Shown: positions 9,465 through 21,842, counted from the first letter of the stretch. The stretch is DNA of 64,000 nt from Neisseriaceae bacterium ESL0693 (GCA_029433475.1 JAQTIE010000008.1:124001-188000), one strand, 5' to 3'. Notes: generated from the sequence alone by a model not told the origin. A program made the numbers and translations.

Positions 9465-10874
9465 ATGAAGAATACACAACATCATATCCGTGCATTTAGT
9501 CAGATACTTTCTCCCAACGAAATCATCACCGCAGCAAGCGACATTGCGCCTTTTTGTCTGGATCAGCGCAAACGTTACCAAGGTGCTGCCTTTGCCGTTT
9601 TGCAGCCGCAATCAGTAGCCGCTGTTCAGGCCATCATGCGCTACTGTCACCAACATCAGATTGCCGTTACACCTCAAGGCGGTAACACCAGTCTGTGTGG
9701 TGGCGCCACCCCACATGCGATAACTAAAGATCAGGGAATTATTGTATCGTTATCCAGACTGAATCAGATGCGGCACATTAATCTGGCTGACAACACCATC
9801 ACAGTCGATGCCGGCATGATACTGGCTGACGTGCAGCAGGCGGCCCAGCGTGTCAATCGCTATTTTCCGCTCAGTCTGGCCAGTGAAGGCTCATGTCAGA
9901 TCGGGGGCAACATCGCCTGTAATGCCGGCGGTCTGAATGTGGTGCGTTATGGCCCCATGCGTCAGCTGGTGGCCGGGCTGGAATATGTACTGGCCAACGG
10001 TGAACTGGTCAGCCATTTATCACCACTGCATAAAAATACCACCGGTTATGAACTTTATCAACAGATTATTGGCAGCGAGGGCACACTGGCCATCATTACC
10101 GGCGCCACCCTGAAATTATTTGCTCCGCCCCAAAGCGTACTGACTGCCTGGCTTGGTCTTAACGAGCCTGCTACTGCGATTGAAGCGCTATCGGTATTAA
10201 AAAATCACTTTGGCGAACGTTTGACCAGTTTTGAATTGATCAGTGATGATGCATTAAAATTATCCGCCCGTTACAGTCAGCAAACTCTGCCCACACAGGC
10301 CGCATGGCATGTCTTACTGGAATTGACTGACAGTATGTCAAAGGTTGATCTGAGCGAATCTTTGTATGCCTTACTGGATCAGCACCAATGGCTGAATACC
10401 GTCATTGCCCAGTCTGAAACCGACCGGCAACATTTATGGACACTGCGAGAAAACATTTCCGCTGCCCAGCGTCAGCTTGGCGCCAGTATTAAGCATGATA
10501 TTGCCATGCCCATTACCCATATTGCCGACTTTCTGGCGGTCACCGAACAACAACTGACGGCAGCCTTTCCAGAAGCCAGACTGGTGGTATTCGGCCATCT
10601 GGGTGATGGCAGCCTGCATTACAACGTATTTATGGGTTCAGTATTGAGTAATGACGTCTATCAATATGAAGCGGCGATTAATCAACTGGTGTATCAGCAA
10701 GTTTTAAACCATCAGGGCACCATTGCCGCTGAACATGGCATCGGTCAGTTAAAAACCCATTGGTTACCATTACTGCGCAGCAAGGCCGAACTTCAGTGGA
10801 TGCAGCAACAAAAGCAGCAATTAGACCCCAAAGGTATTCTCAATATCGGTAAAGTGCTGCCCGCCATATCATGA
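9465..10874 (+). CDS. FAD-linked 2-hydroxyacid oxidase/dehydrogenase (GlcD / D-2-hydroxyglutarate dehydrogenase family)
   Basis: A 469-residue flavoprotein of the vanillyl-alcohol-oxidase fold. The N-terminal PCMH domain has QGGNTSLCGG near residue 70 and GGNIACNAGG near 150 for FAD binding. The C-terminal cap carries GHLGDGSLHYN and AEHGIGQLK, the metal and substrate motifs of the D-lactate/D-2-hydroxyglutarate/GlcD group. Likely substrates are D-2-hydroxyglutarate or another D-2-hydroxyacid; sequence alone does not separate them. It is monocistronic or shares a transcript with rnhA 38 bases downstream. Confidence 0.85.
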   Translation: MKNTQHHIRAFSQILSPNEIITAASDIAPFCLDQRKRYQGAAFAVLQPQSVAAVQAIMRYCHQHQIAVTPQGGNTSLCGGATPHAITKDQGIIVSLSRLNQMRHINLADNTITVDAGMILADVQQAAQRVNRYFPLSLASEGSCQIGGNIACNAGGLNVVRYGPMRQLVAGLEYVLANGELVSHLSPLHKNTTGYELYQQIIGSEGTLAIITGATLKLFAPPQSVLTAWLGLNEPATAIEALSVLKNHFGERLTSFELISDDALKLSARYSQQTLPTQAAWHVLLELTDSMSKVDLSESLYALLDQHQWLNTVIAQSETDRQHLWTLRENISAAQRQLGASIKHDIAMPITHIADFLAVTEQQLTAAFPEARLVVFGHLGDGSLHYNVFMGSVLSNDVYQYEAAINQLVYQQVLNHQGTIAAEHGIGQLKTHWLPLLRSKAELQWMQQQKQQLDPKGILNIGKVLPAIS

Positions 10875-10912
10875 TATAGTTATCCCTCTTTTGTATCGGC
10901 CAACCATGATTA

Positions 10913-11368
10913 ATGAATAAAACCGAAGTCATTCTATACACTGACGGCGCTTGTAAAGGCAATCCTGGCGTGGGTGGCTGGGGCGCCTTATTACTGTCGG
11001 GACAGCACCGCAAGGAATTGTATGGCGGTGAGCAACATACCACCAATAACCGCATGGAATTAACCGCCGTGATCAAAGGTCTGGCTGCACTAAAGCGCCC
11101 CTGCAAAGTACAGTTACATATTGACTCAAAATACGTCATGCAAGGCATGACCGAATGGATAGAAGGCTGGAAACGGAATAACTGGCACACCGCCGCCAGA
11201 AAACCGGTGAAAAATGTTGACCTGTGGCAAGCATTGGATCAGGAAATCCAGCGGCATGACATACAATGGCACTGGGTTAAAGGCCATGCCGGTGATGCAG
11301 GCAATGAACGCGCCGATGCACTGGCCAATCTGGGGGTGGATTCGATCAGACAACAATTAGCTCAATAG
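10913..11368 (+). CDS. rnhA: Ribonuclease HI
   Basis: A 151-residue nuclease that cuts the RNA strand of RNA-DNA hybrids. All catalytic positions are visible: Asp in [11 protein letters not shown], Glu in NNRMELTAV, Asp in LHIDSKYV, and His plus Asp in [15 protein letters not shown]. Length matches E. coli RNase HI (155). The ribosome site is weak; the ATG is set by family length. Confidence 0.97.
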   Translation: MNKTEVILYTDGACKGNPGVGGWGALLLSGQHRKELYGGEQHTTNNRMELTAVIKGLAALKRPCKVQLHIDSKYVMQGMTEWIEGWKRNNWHTAARKPVKNVDLWQALDQEIQRHDIQWHWVKGHAGDAGNERADALANLGVDSIRQQLAQ

Positions 11369-11556
11369 ATCATCCAGTACGCCACATAACCTCAAACCAG
11401 CACCGCACCACCCTGCCTTACTGCTGACGATGATTTAATCCATCTGGCTATATTCAGACCGAAACATGTTGTTGATGTATAGGCAGTGGTTAAGAAACAG
11501 AAATGATACAAGCAAACTGTCTGCTGACTGATTGCCATGATTGTAAGGCCAATTAT

Positions 11557-11627
11557 TTTGTATGGTTTTTTTATACCTTCAAAAATTTGCCGGTTTTGCA
11601 GATCATCTCTGTCTAAACCATACAAAA
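11557..11627. repeat. Long-spaced 13-bp inverted repeat
   Basis: TTTTGTATGGTTT (11557-11569) is the exact reverse complement of AAACCATACAAAA (11615-11627), separated by 45 bases. The spacing is too long for a terminator and the arms look like ends of a very short element or an operator pair. No matching transposase is nearby. Confidence 0.45.
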
Positions 11628-11714
11628 CCGAATCAGACATCCCTAATTTGCCGCTATGCCATCAGGCAAAGCCTCATTACTTTGTACCACAGGCATTATG
11701 AATTATGTATAATC

Positions 11715-11982
11715 ATGCTGAAACATCTCAGTCAGCCAGAAATTGATTTACATTTCATATCCATAAAACCAACCAGACAATACTATCGCCATAAAATTAT
11801 TCAACCATCAATAAACCCGTATTTATACCAGCTAAAACTTGAATGGATTTTGGCTGACCATAATTCATTCATCGTCATGGTGGCTCAATATCCATCAAAA
11901 AAATGGTCGATTTATTGATATTGCATTAAATCAATCATACCCAGACATTAAGCAGTTTTCATTAAAACTGGCACTGCCATAA
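11715..11982 (+). pseudogene. Possible frameshifted small gene of unknown family
   Basis: Frame one runs from an ATG at 11715 (MLKHLSQPEIDLHF...) to a stop at 11918. A second frame, open from 11836 to 11982, reads ...NIHQKNGRFIDIALNQSYPDI... and has a normal protein composition. Together they would give a protein of about 88 residues if one base were gained or lost near 11840. There is no clear ribosome site and I do not recognise the family. The alternative is chance open frames in a spacer. Confidence 0.25.
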
Positions 11983-12153
11983 CACCTGCCAGATTGATTT
12001 GATTATGCCTGCCTTGTCTGTAAGTTTTGCCAATCATCGCTTGCCCTACTGTATTGAAATTTTATCAGCGTGATTGAATGATTTGTTTTATTACCCGAAA
12101 TACCGCTAGCTGCATACTCAGATAAACGTCAGTACCATCACAGGTAACACATA

Positions 12154-12185
12154 AAAAAACCAGATACGGCAAACCGTATCTGGTT
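12154..12185 (-). terminator. Intrinsic terminator of groS-groL
   Basis: Stem AACCAGATACGG / CCGTATCTGGTT with a short loop (12159-12185), followed on the minus strand by a run of seven U. It lies about 30 bases after the groL stop. Confidence 0.9.
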
Positions 12186-12211
12186 CATTCAGCTTAAGGC
12201 TTAAAACGACA

Positions 12212-13867
<1,656 letters not shown>

Positions 13868-13937
13868 CTAATGATTAAATTCTGTACTATCTACACAATA
13901 AATTTTCAGTTTTCACTGATCGGATAGGGCTATAACA

Positions 13938-14225
13938 TTACTCAACGATACCGAAGATGTCTTCTTCGCGCATAACCAATAATTCTTCGCCGTCTACTTT
14001 AACCGTCTGACCGCTGTATTTACCGAAGATGACTTTGTCACCTACTTTAACATCCACTTCCTGGCGGGTACCATTATCCATTAATTTACCTTTACCCACC
14101 GCCAGCACTTCACCCATATCAGGTTTTTCAGCAGCAGAACCCGGCAATACGATACCAGAAGCTGTTTTTTCCTCAGCTTCAAGACGTTTTACGACAACAC
14201 GGTCATTTAAAGGACGAATAGCCAT
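13938..14225 (-). CDS. groS: Co-chaperonin GroES (10 kDa)
   Basis: A 95-residue lid protein for GroEL. The start [14 protein letters not shown], the mobile-loop region (around residues 17-32, [14 protein letters not shown]) and the closing [19 protein letters not shown] are typical. Expressed first in the groS-groL operon, with a heat-shock-like promoter upstream. Confidence 0.98.
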   Translation of the reverse strand: MAIRPLNDRVVVKRLEAEEKTASGIVLPGSAAEKPDMGEVLAVGKGKLMDNGTRQEVDVKVGDKVIFGKYSGQTVKVDGEELLVMREEDIFGIVE

Positions 14226-14317
14226 ATTTTATCTCCACATCATTGTGCATGTGCACGTTTAAGTTGGTTGAACACAATCCCGTTAATGCAACGGAACAAG
14301 TAAACTTCTGTCGAGGC

Positions 14318-14347
14318 TAATGTAAGGCTGTACTGCTACAATTCAAG
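14318..14347 (-). promoter_or_regulatory. Sigma-32 (RpoH)-like promoter of groS-groL
   Basis: On the minus strand CTTGAA (14347-14342) is followed after 14 bases by CCTTACATTA (14327-14318). This resembles the RpoH consensus CTTGAA, 11-16 bases, CCCCATnT; the -35 is exact and the -10 partial. The distance to the groS start is about 95 bases. I saw no CIRCE inverted repeat, so HrcA control is not suggested. Confidence 0.5.
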
Positions 14348-15002
14348 AGGCGGGCACCAAATTTTTTTACTTATTGGCCTCAATAGTTAGCATTCAGGCT
14401 GGCTATTTTTTCACTTGAATGCCATCATATTTTGTCGGATAAAAACCAAGAAACAACCATCAGAATGTAAGCCATCATCACCCCGGACAGATCATTCATT
14501 CTGATTAAATCAGATTTAAACTGCTTAATACATTCATCAATCATACGATTTTAAATACAAGGATTGTCATATACCATTTCTTATCGCTGCTGCCCTATAG
14601 CCATACTGACCGGAATAAAAATACAGCCATGAGACATCAGAAAACCATTTATTGGCTATGCGGTAAATTATTCTAAAAATATCCGCGGTGATAAAAAGCC
14701 TCTATCAACCATAATTTAAAATAATGACTTTGCCGTGAAAATAATCAGACTATCGCTTAAAAGAGGCCATAATCTGCTGGAGAAAGAAAGACATTCCTGT
14801 GACTGAATGAGCAAAACCTCGTTAATCAGCTATCTAAACAACTTATAAATATCAAAATATCATGGATTATATGATTGATTGATTGATTTAAACCCATCAT
14901 CAACATGATCATCAAAAAAGTGTATTCATGCCAGCAAAGTAACACATTAAGCTGCGCACGCCCAGACAACAGTGTTCATTTAACCAGACCAAACCTATCT
15001 AT
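14348..15002. other. Gene-free AT-rich spacer upstream of groS
   Basis: About 655 bases with no credible reading frame. A short TGAT x4 tandem repeat sits at 14872-14887. The tilS stop is at the right edge. Nothing else could be identified; a decayed mobile element is possible but no transposase motif was seen. Confidence 0.5.
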
Positions 15003-16328
15003 TCAGGTTTTAAATGGCAGATCATCCATATAAGGCAACCAGCCATCAGGGATGGCCAGATCTGTATCTACTGCAATATTAATCACTGCAATACAGCAGT
15101 CATGTTCATCACACACAATGGGCCAGATCAGGCGCATAAAAGCAGGGATTTTACAACTTTGCAGTAATTTTTTAACGTTTTTATGCCCACCTTGCAACCG
15201 GATACGATCCTGTGATTTGACACAACGAACCGTATATTTCTCTGATAAACGATCAGCCAGACCCAATGCATGACGAATCCACCGTATCTCTTGATTGGCC
15301 ACCAAGGTAGTGATCGCCGCGGGCATATGCGCCAGCCACGGCCATTGTCGTACCCGATCAGACCAACATGGCCACAAAATATCATCATAATAAATGGCCT
15401 TACCCTGAGGTAAAGACCATTGTGCCGGCTGATCCAGTAATAATTGCTCGGCAAATGCCTGAATAGAGACACTTCTCGGACTGCCCAATTGATGCTGACG
15501 GGCAAACTGATGTAATTGCTGCCGTTGCCGTGCCGGACTCAGCTGACGCCAGATACTGACTTGAAACCGGCTGGTAGCGGCATGTATCTGCTGCCAGTCT
15601 GCCAGAATCACTTCATCCAGCAAGCTCAATTCATCCTGCAAACGCGCTACTGTGGCTTGAAGATGCTGATCCAGTGCCGGCTGCCGTTCGCGCCAGGGTG
15701 GTAAACCATACAAACGCAGCCAGTTACGTAAAAAATAGCCATCGGCATTGCTGTCGTCTTCAATGTGTTTCAAGTCAAATTGATCAGCATAATTTTGTAA
15801 TATCTGACGCGAAAAAGGCAATAACGGACGCCATAAAACGGTCTGATCATTCAAAGGCCGCTGCACAGGCATGGCAGCCAGTGCCCGCAAGCCACCACCG
15901 CGTAAAGCAGCCAGAAAAAATGTTTCAACCTGATCATCAGCATGATGCGCCAAGGCAATCACCTCAGCCTGGCTGCGGGCATATACCTGATAACGCGCAG
16001 TCCGCGCCGCAGCCTCGATGCCCTGAGTTTTTGCCTCTACACTGACCTTTTCCGCATGAAGCGGTACTTGCCATTGCTGGCACAATTGCTGGCAGAAATT
16101 AAGCCAGGTATCGGCATGGCGACTTAAACCATGATGCACATGAATGGCCGATAATTGAATGGATAAACGATTGCGCAACTGAACCAGAATATGCAGCAAT
16201 ACCACTGAATCCAGTCCGCCGCTTAGACCGACCGATAAATGACAACGGCCAGCCCCCATGGCTGGCCATTGCTGTGCCACCTGCTCGATTAAGCCGGCAG
16301 TGGTATTACTTATCGTGGAACTGACCAT
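15003..16328 (-). CDS. tilS: tRNA(Ile)-lysidine synthase
   Basis: A 441-residue enzyme that attaches lysine to C34 of the CAU-anticodon tRNA-Ile, changing it to read AUA. The ATP-pyrophosphatase loop SGGLDS is at residues 36-41, followed by HVHHGLS and [12 protein letters not shown], both typical of TilS. The C-terminal third matches the substrate-binding domains in length. Its first 23 bases overlap the end of accA, so the two are translationally linked on the minus strand. Confidence 0.95.
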   Translation of the reverse strand: MVSSTISNTTAGLIEQVAQQWPAMGAGRCHLSVGLSGGLDSVVLLHILVQLRNRLSIQLSAIHVHHGLSRHADTWLNFCQQLCQQWQVPLHAEKVSVEAKTQGIEAAARTARYQVYARSQAEVIALAHHADDQVETFFLAALRGGGLRALAAMPVQRPLNDQTVLWRPLLPFSRQILQNYADQFDLKHIEDDSNADGYFLRNWLRLYGLPPWRERQPALDQHLQATVARLQDELSLLDEVILADWQQIHAATSRFQVSIWRQLSPARQRQQLHQFARQHQLGSPRSVSIQAFAEQLLLDQPAQWSLPQGKAIYYDDILWPCWSDRVRQWPWLAHMPAAITTLVANQEIRWIRHALGLADRLSEKYTVRCVKSQDRIRLQGGHKNVKKLLQSCKIPAFMRLIWPIVCDEHDCCIAVINIAVDTDLAIPDGWLPYMDDLPFKT

Positions 16329-17265
16329 AATTCATTAAACGATCAAAGCGGCGGGTCAGTAAATCAGCCAGCGGCATACTTTGCGCCTCATGTAGCTGAC
16401 GTTGTAAAACGGTTTGTACCCGCTGCATGATTTCTGGATAATTACGGTGTGCACCGCCCAAAGGCTCCTCAATCACGGTATCAATCAATTTCAAATCGTG
16501 CAGCCGTTTGGCTGTAATACCCAAAGCCTGAGCCGCCTCCGGTGCTTTCTCAGCAGTTTTCCATAAAATGGAGGCACAGCCCTCAGGAGAAATTACTGAA
16601 TAGGTTGAATATTGCAGCATATTGACATAGTCACCCACTGCAATAGCCAGCGCTCCGCCGGAACCGCCTTCACCAATCACCGTACAGATAACCGGCACCC
16701 GCAACCGCGCCAGTTCGTATAAATTATAGCCAATGGCCTCAGACTGGCCGCGCTCTTCCGCACCAATGCCCGGATAAGCCCCCGGCGTATCAATAAAAGT
16801 TAATAACGGAATCTGAAATTTTTCCGCCAGTTTCATCAAACGCAGGGCTTTACGATAGCCTTCGGGTTTGGGCATACCAAAATTGCGGCGGATTTTTTCT
16901 TTGGTATCGCGCCCTTTCTGGTGACCAATCACCATGACGCTTTCACCATGAAAGCGTGCCAGGCCGCCGACGATAGCAGCATCATCAGCAAAGGCACGAT
17001 CACCGTGCAACTCTTCAAAATCAGTGCACAGTGCATCAATATAATCAAGGGTATAAGGCCGCTGGGCATGCCGCGACACTTGTGATACCTGTACCGGTGT
17101 CAGTTTAGAAAAAAGATTTTTAGTTAAATCATCACTTTTCTTTTTTAAGCGGGTAATTTCTTCGGAAATATCCACGGCTGAATCGTCCTGCACAAAACGT
17201 AATTCATCAATTTTCTGTATTAATTCAGCAATAGGTTGTTCAAAATCCAAAAAAATCTGTTTCAT
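16306..17265 (-). CDS. accA: Acetyl-CoA carboxylase, carboxyltransferase subunit alpha
   Basis: A 319-residue subunit that with AccD moves the carboxyl group from biotin to acetyl-CoA in fatty-acid synthesis. The open frame extends to 17391, but the family starts at [15 protein letters not shown], with a GGAAAC ribosome site before the ATG at 17265. EEITRLKKK and [17 protein letters not shown] (oxyanion region) are conserved, as is EGGSGGALA. Length is identical to E. coli AccA (319). The partner accB-accC lies at 40.8-42.8 kb; accD is not in the window. Confidence 0.97.
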   Translation of the reverse strand: MKQIFLDFEQPIAELIQKIDELRFVQDDSAVDISEEITRLKKKSDDLTKNLFSKLTPVQVSQVSRHAQRPYTLDYIDALCTDFEELHGDRAFADDAAIVGGLARFHGESVMVIGHQKGRDTKEKIRRNFGMPKPEGYRKALRLMKLAEKFQIPLLTFIDTPGAYPGIGAEERGQSEAIGYNLYELARLRVPVICTVIGEGGSGGALAIAVGDYVNMLQYSTYSVISPEGCASILWKTAEKAPEAAQALGITAKRLHDLKLIDTVIEEPLGGAHRNYPEIMQRVQTVLQRQLHEAQSMPLADLLTRRFDRLMNYGQFHDK

Positions 17266-17813
17266 TGTATGGTTTCCAAAAAAGCCAGTGGCAGCTATCA
17301 TACGCGAAGAAATGACCTGATGCAGCATTAACCGTAAAAAAATCCGGCCAGAATGGTTGAATTCATGTATTTCTTTACTGCTCCCGCACAATATCTATGC
17401 GATAAGAGTAAGTGTTGATTTTACTGAATATTGAATGTCTTAAATATATTACTTCATAATAAAATGAATTAAAACACATCATCGTCATTTAAGACTTTGG
17501 CACTATTCATATTCAATCACGGATAGTCGGGTTGACATGACCTGCACAACAATATTTATTGTTATTTATATCGACAGGTATCTGAAATCAGAATCAAATG
17601 CCGGAGTGATTCAAACCGTTATTCCACACTATGTCAGATCAGTTTTTCCTGCTTTTCATTCTGTTTTAACCCATAAATCCGCCCGAATTATGGCACATAC
17701 ACAACAAAACACACTGAATCACTTGCCAAGACAGCGAATTCCCTACTAAAATTAGCGGTTTTCTGTTATCTATTACAGACAGATTACTTCGATTTTAATT
17801 TAAGGAATACATA
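17266..17813. other. Divergent promoter region between accA and rpsP
   Basis: About 550 bases, AT-rich, no gene. A TTGACA at 17531-17536 is followed by AT-rich -10-like sequence about 17 bases later on the plus strand and could drive rpsP, but it lies 280 bases upstream. The ribosome site of rpsP, TAAGGAAT, is at the right end. Confidence 0.45.
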
Positions 17814-18062
17814 ATGGTCGTTATTCGTTTGGCTCGCGGTGGTTCAAAACATCGTCCTTTTTTTCATGTTGTGGTTACTGATTCACACAATCGCCGTGAT
17901 GGCCGCTTTATTGAACGTGTTGGCTTTTACAATCCGGTGGCCAATGAAAAACAGGAACGTATCCGCCTGAATGCTGATCGCTTAAACTATTGGACAAGCA
18001 AAGGTGCGCAAGTCAGCGATGCGGTAAATAAGCTGATCAAAGAGCAGAAAGTTGCTGCCTGA
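17814..18062 (+). CDS. rpsP: 30S ribosomal protein S16
   Basis: An 82-residue ribosomal protein. [21 protein letters not shown] and the [12 protein letters not shown] motif are typical. First gene of the conserved operon rpsP-rimM-trmD-rplS. Confidence 0.98.
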   Translation: MVVIRLARGGSKHRPFFHVVVTDSHNRRDGRFIERVGFYNPVANEKQERIRLNADRLNYWTSKGAQVSDAVNKLIKEQKVAA

Positions 18063-18089
18063 TCGTTACACTGACTGATACCAAAACCA

Positions 18090-18602
18090 ATGAGTACAAC
18101 GCAACCACAATGGGTGGGCATGGGCTACATCAAAGGTGTATTCGGTGTTAAGGGCTGGGTGAAAGTCCATACCAGCACTGAATATACTGATGGTCTGCTG
18201 GACTATCCGCAATGGCGTCTTTGTAAAGATAAAGATGTACAAACGGTGACTGTGGCAGAAAGCAAAATCAATGGCAATGAATTGCTGGTCAGATTTGCAG
18301 GCATTGATGACCGTGATCAGGCCGCATTATTGCGTGGTTATACCATAGAAATTGATCGGGCTGAATTTGCAAAAGCAGAAGACAACGAATATTACTGGAC
18401 TGATCTTATCGGCTTAGACGTTGTCAATCAACAACAGATCAATTTAGGTACGGTCAGCTCGCTGATGGAAAGTGGTGCTCATGATATTCTGGTGGTAGAC
18501 GGAACCTTCGGACGTAAACTGATTCCTTTCGTGGCTGCGTTCATTCATGAAATCAGTCTGGATCAAAAGCAGATTCTGGTTGACTGGGATAGTGATTACT
18601 GA
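18090..18602 (+). CDS. rimM: 16S rRNA processing protein RimM
   Basis: A 170-residue assembly factor for the 30S head, binding S19. The N-terminal beta-barrel begins at WVGMGYIKGVFGVKGWVKV, and the C-terminal PRC-barrel contains YYWTDLIGLDV. Length is close to E. coli RimM (182). Its stop overlaps the trmD start by one base (TGATG), which couples translation. Confidence 0.96.
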   Translation: MSTTQPQWVGMGYIKGVFGVKGWVKVHTSTEYTDGLLDYPQWRLCKDKDVQTVTVAESKINGNELLVRFAGIDDRDQAALLRGYTIEIDRAEFAKAEDNEYYWTDLIGLDVVNQQQINLGTVSSLMESGAHDILVVDGTFGRKLIPFVAAFIHEISLDQKQILVDWDSDY

Positions 18603-19348
18603 TGTATATTCAGGCCATTACCCTGTTTCCGGAAATGTTTGCGGCACTGACTGAATATGGCGTTACCGGCCGAGCCAGACAACACGGTTTATGGCGTTTT
18701 GATGCGCTTAATCCGCGCGAGTTTGCTGATAATCCCTTAGGCTATATTGATGATCGCCCTTTTGGCGGCGGCCCCGGCATGATCATGATGGCACCGCCTT
18801 TACAGGCAGCCATTGATAATGCCAAAAAGGCCTGTCCTGATGGTCGTCTGATTTACATGAGTCCGCAAGGTACACCGCTGACGCACACACGCGTTAGCCA
18901 GCTGGCTCAGGAATCCGGACTGATTGTCTTGTGTGGCCGTTATGAAGGGATTGACGAACGTATCCTGATGGGTAATGACATTGAGGAAATCAGCATAGGT
19001 GACTTTGTGGTTTCCGGTGGCGAATTGCCAGCCATGATGTTAATCGACGCAGTATTGCGTTTATTGCCAGACGTGCTTGGTGATGACCGGTCTGCCCAGC
19101 AGGATTCTTTTGTTGATGGTTTACTGGATTGCCCGCATTATACCCGGCCGATACAGTTTAATCAGATGGTGGTCCCTGAAGTATTGCGCAGTGGTCATCA
19201 TGCTTTGATTGCGCAATGGCGGTTAGCCCAATCGCTCAAGCGCACACTAACGCGGCGTCCTGATTTACTCAAAGGACACGCATTTACCCCACAGGAATCC
19301 CGACTCTTGCAGGAAATTCAGCAAGAGCAACAGGATATCCCATTATAA
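18602..19348 (+). CDS. trmD: tRNA (guanine-N1)-methyltransferase
   Basis: A 248-residue SPOUT-class enzyme that methylates G37 of tRNAs with SAM, preventing +1 frameshifts. DDRPFGGGPGMIMM, LCGRYEGIDERI and the knot residues SIGDFVVSGGELPAM are conserved. Length fits E. coli TrmD (255). Third gene of the rpsP operon. Confidence 0.98.
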   Translation: MYIQAITLFPEMFAALTEYGVTGRARQHGLWRFDALNPREFADNPLGYIDDRPFGGGPGMIMMAPPLQAAIDNAKKACPDGRLIYMSPQGTPLTHTRVSQLAQESGLIVLCGRYEGIDERILMGNDIEEISIGDFVVSGGELPAMMLIDAVLRLLPDVLGDDRSAQQDSFVDGLLDCPHYTRPIQFNQMVVPEVLRSGHHALIAQWRLAQSLKRTLTRRPDLLKGHAFTPQESRLLQEIQQEQQDIPL

Positions 19349-19362
19349 TTTAGGAATAAATC

Positions 19363-19728
19363 ATGAATTTGATTCAACAGTTAGAGCAAGAAGAAATTGC
19401 TCGTTTAAATAAAGAAATCCCGTCATTTGCTCCTGGCGACACGGTAGTGGTTTCTGTTCGCGTGACAGAGGGTACCCGTACCCGTTTGCAGGCTTATGAA
19501 GGCATCGTGATTGCACGCCGCAACCGTGGTTTAAACAGTAACTTCATCGTACGCAAAATTTCCAGCGGTGAAGGCGTAGAGCGTACTTTCCAATTGTATT
19601 CACCCAGTGTTGAAAAAATCGAAGTAAAACGTCGTGGTGATGTACGCCGTGCTAAATTGTACTACTTACGCGGTCTGACCGGTAAAGCAGCACGTATTCG
19701 TGAAAAACTGCCGGCTCGTAAAGCCTGA
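19363..19728 (+). CDS. rplS: 50S ribosomal protein L19
   Basis: A 121-residue large-subunit protein located at the interface with the 30S subunit. [16 protein letters not shown] and the C-terminal [18 protein letters not shown] are diagnostic. It closes the rpsP operon and is followed directly by a terminator. Confidence 0.98.
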   Translation: MNLIQQLEQEEIARLNKEIPSFAPGDTVVVSVRVTEGTRTRLQAYEGIVIARRNRGLNSNFIVRKISSGEGVERTFQLYSPSVEKIEVKRRGDVRRAKLYYLRGLTGKAARIREKLPARKA

Positions 19729-19752
19729 TTACTGTTGTAACCATTAATCCTG

Positions 19753-19780
19753 GCCGAATCTGATGATTCGGCTTTTTTTA
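19753..19780 (+). terminator. Intrinsic terminator of the rpsP operon
   Basis: Stem GCCGAATC / GATTCGGC with a TGAT loop, then TTTTTTTA. Confidence 0.95.
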
Positions 19781-20003
19781 TATCTTTAGCCAGACAGTAT
19801 AAATCTGGTTTTAAATCATCTAGGGCTGACTTCTGTCACATTGCCTGCATGTACTCAAAATCTACTTTACGCTATTGGAGTTTATATAAAATAATAAAAT
19901 CCGGCGATTTTATTACAGCCATTTTCATTATGACCAATAACAATGTTAGAATCAGCCGGTTTTCCCTCTTCTGAACATAGTTGCATTTATCCAAGGACAT
20001 GAA

Positions 20004-21038
20004 ATGAAGCCCTCTCTAAGTTATCGCGATGCCGGTGTGGATATTCAGGCTGGTGACGCATTGGTTGAAAACATTAAGCCTTTTGCTAAAAAAACCATGC
20101 GTCCGGAGGTATTAGGACAGCTGGGCGGATTTGGTGCATTGGTAGAAATCAGTAAAAAGTATCAGAATCCGGTTTTGGTTGCAGGTACAGATGGTGTAGG
20201 TACTAAATTAAAACTGGCTTTCGAATGGAACTGGCACCATACCATCGGTATTGATCTGGTGGCCATGAGCGTGAATGATATTCTGGTACAAGGTGCCGAA
20301 CCGCTGTTTTTTCTGGATTACTTTGCCTGTGGCAAACTCAATGTCGAGCAGGCCACTGAAGTGATTAAAGGCATTGCCGCCGGTTGCGAACAATCCGGTT
20401 GCGCCCTCATTGGCGGTGAAACGGCCGAGATGCCGGGCATGTATCCGGTAGGTGAATACGATCTGGCCGGCTTTGCTGTGGGTGTGGTGGAAAAAGACCA
20501 TATCATTACCGGCCAAAATATTCAGGCAGGCGATGTTATCCTGGGCTTAGCCTCCAATGGCATTCATTCCAATGGTTATTCTTTGGTACGCCGTATTATT
20601 GAAGAGCAACAGCCTGATCTGGACGAAAAACTCACCACCAGCCAGACATTGCGCGAAGCGCTCATGGCACCTACCCGGCTCTATGTTAAACCCATCCTAG
20701 CGACACTGGCACAATTTCAGATTAAAGGCATGGCACATATTACTGGCGGCGGTTTAACTGAGAATATTCCGCGGATTTTACCGCAAAATACAGTTGCCCA
20801 GCTAAGTGCACAGGCATGGCCATTACCTGAGCTTTTTCAATGGCTGCGTGATGCCGGCCAGCTTTCGATGCCCGAGATGTATCGTACTTTCAATTGCGGT
20901 ATTGGTATGGTGGTGATTGTAGCGGCAAAAGAAGTTGCGGCCATCAGCGCCTTACTGACGCAGCAAGGGGAGACTGTCTATCAGCTCGGGCACATACGCG
21001 AGCGCCAATCAGACGAACATCAGACACAAATTCACTGA
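20004..21038 (+). CDS. purM: Phosphoribosylformylglycinamidine cyclo-ligase (AIR synthetase)
   Basis: A 344-residue enzyme that closes the imidazole ring in purine synthesis, using [45 protein letters not shown] and [13 protein letters not shown] are the family motifs. Length matches E. coli PurM (345). Transcribed alone, with a terminator after it. No purine riboswitch fold was recognised in its leader. Confidence 0.98.
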   Translation: MKPSLSYRDAGVDIQAGDALVENIKPFAKKTMRPEVLGQLGGFGALVEISKKYQNPVLVAGTDGVGTKLKLAFEWNWHHTIGIDLVAMSVNDILVQGAEPLFFLDYFACGKLNVEQATEVIKGIAAGCEQSGCALIGGETAEMPGMYPVGEYDLAGFAVGVVEKDHIITGQNIQAGDVILGLASNGIHSNGYSLVRRIIEEQQPDLDEKLTTSQTLREALMAPTRLYVKPILATLAQFQIKGMAHITGGGLTENIPRILPQNTVAQLSAQAWPLPELFQWLRDAGQLSMPEMYRTFNCGIGMVVIVAAKEVAAISALLTQQGETVYQLGHIRERQSDEHQTQIH

Positions 21039-21046
21039 TCATCAAG

Positions 21047-21100
21047 GTGCCAATCAATATATCCAGATATCTGGAAAATATTCATTGGCACTGATTTTTT
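21047..21100 (+). terminator. Intrinsic terminator of purM
   Basis: Outer stem GTGCCAAT / ATTGGCAC (21047-21091) encloses a second palindrome TCCAGATATCTGGA; six U follow at 21095-21100. Confidence 0.8.
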
Positions 21101-21194
21101 AAACAATACTATTTATTTATTATCAGCTACCATCAATCAGCTGATTTCGTGTTTGCACCTGAATATACAAAGATACAAGACCAGACAGCTTATT

Positions 21195-21842
21195 TTATCT
21201 AGGTGGCTTAGCCAATAACGCAGGCAACAGACGCTCAATCCATTGCTTTAATACCATCAGTTTGCCATGAAAAAAATGACTGGCGGCCGGTACCACCATA
21301 ATTGGCAATTCTTGTGGTGTTGCCCAATCCAATGCATTGTGTAACGGGATAATTTCATCTTTTTCGCCGTGAAACACCAGGGTATTGGCCGGATCATAGG
21401 CTTCAGGTGCGGCTATTTTATATTTACCCAAGGCAGGTGCCATCAACAGTAAGACATCTGGCCGGCAGGTTCGGGCAGCGAATAAGGCCACATAGCCGCC
21501 AAAGGAAAAACCGGATAAAACCAATTGAGCTGCATCCGGATGCTGCTGCCGGGCAAAATCAATCACGGCCAGACAATCGGCCACTTCACCCCGTCCATAG
21601 TCATGCTGTCCTTCACTGTGCCCTACGCCGCGCAGATTAGGTAAATAACAATGAAAGCCCAAATCAGCTAATGCCTTAGCTGCAATCTGCACCACTTTAT
21701 TGGTATTCAGTCCACCTTGCAATGGATTAGGATGATTGATCACTGCCACCCCGCAAGCCGGACTTTGTGGCGGATAATACAAAGTTTCCAACTGACCAAC
21801 CGGCCCTTTAATCCAGACCAATGTCTGTTTGTGATTCAGCAT
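21195..21842 (-). CDS. Alpha/beta hydrolase, small dienelactone-hydrolase-like
   Basis: A 215-residue soluble hydrolase. The nucleophile elbow GFSFGG, the acid region FHGEKDEIIP and the terminal histidine in ASHFFHGK give a complete Ser-Asp-His triad. The HPNPLQGGLNTNKVV stretch near residues 37-51 is shared by a bacterial subfamily of unknown substrate. It lies 28 bases after the ferredoxin gene on the same strand, so a joint transcript is likely. Confidence 0.82.
   Translation of the reverse strand: MLNHKQTLVWIKGPVGQLETLYYPPQSPACGVAVINHPNPLQGGLNTNKVVQIAAKALADLGFHCYLPNLRGVGHSEGQHDYGRGEVADCLAVIDFARQQHPDAAQLVLSGFSFGGYVALFAARTCRPDVLLLMAPALGKYKIAAPEAYDPANTLVFHGEKDEIIPLHNALDWATPQELPIMVVPAASHFFHGKLMVLKQWIERLLPALLAKPPR

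Larger units (their letters stand above)
11369..12151. other. Spacer between rnhA and groL, with possible gene debris
   Basis: About 780 bases without a convincing intact gene. It contains a 13-bp inverted repeat (11557-11627) and a stretch at 11715-11982 where two overlapping frames look protein-like; both are listed separately. The remainder shows nothing recognisable. Confidence 0.5.

Noticed and set aside
14872-14887. TGAT x4 tandem repeat as a phase-variable tract
   Set aside because: Only four units, in a gene-free spacer, with no reading frame or promoter it could switch.
19781-20003. Purine riboswitch in the purM leader
   Set aside because: No three-way junction or conserved loop sequences were recognised; the spacer is short and AT-rich.
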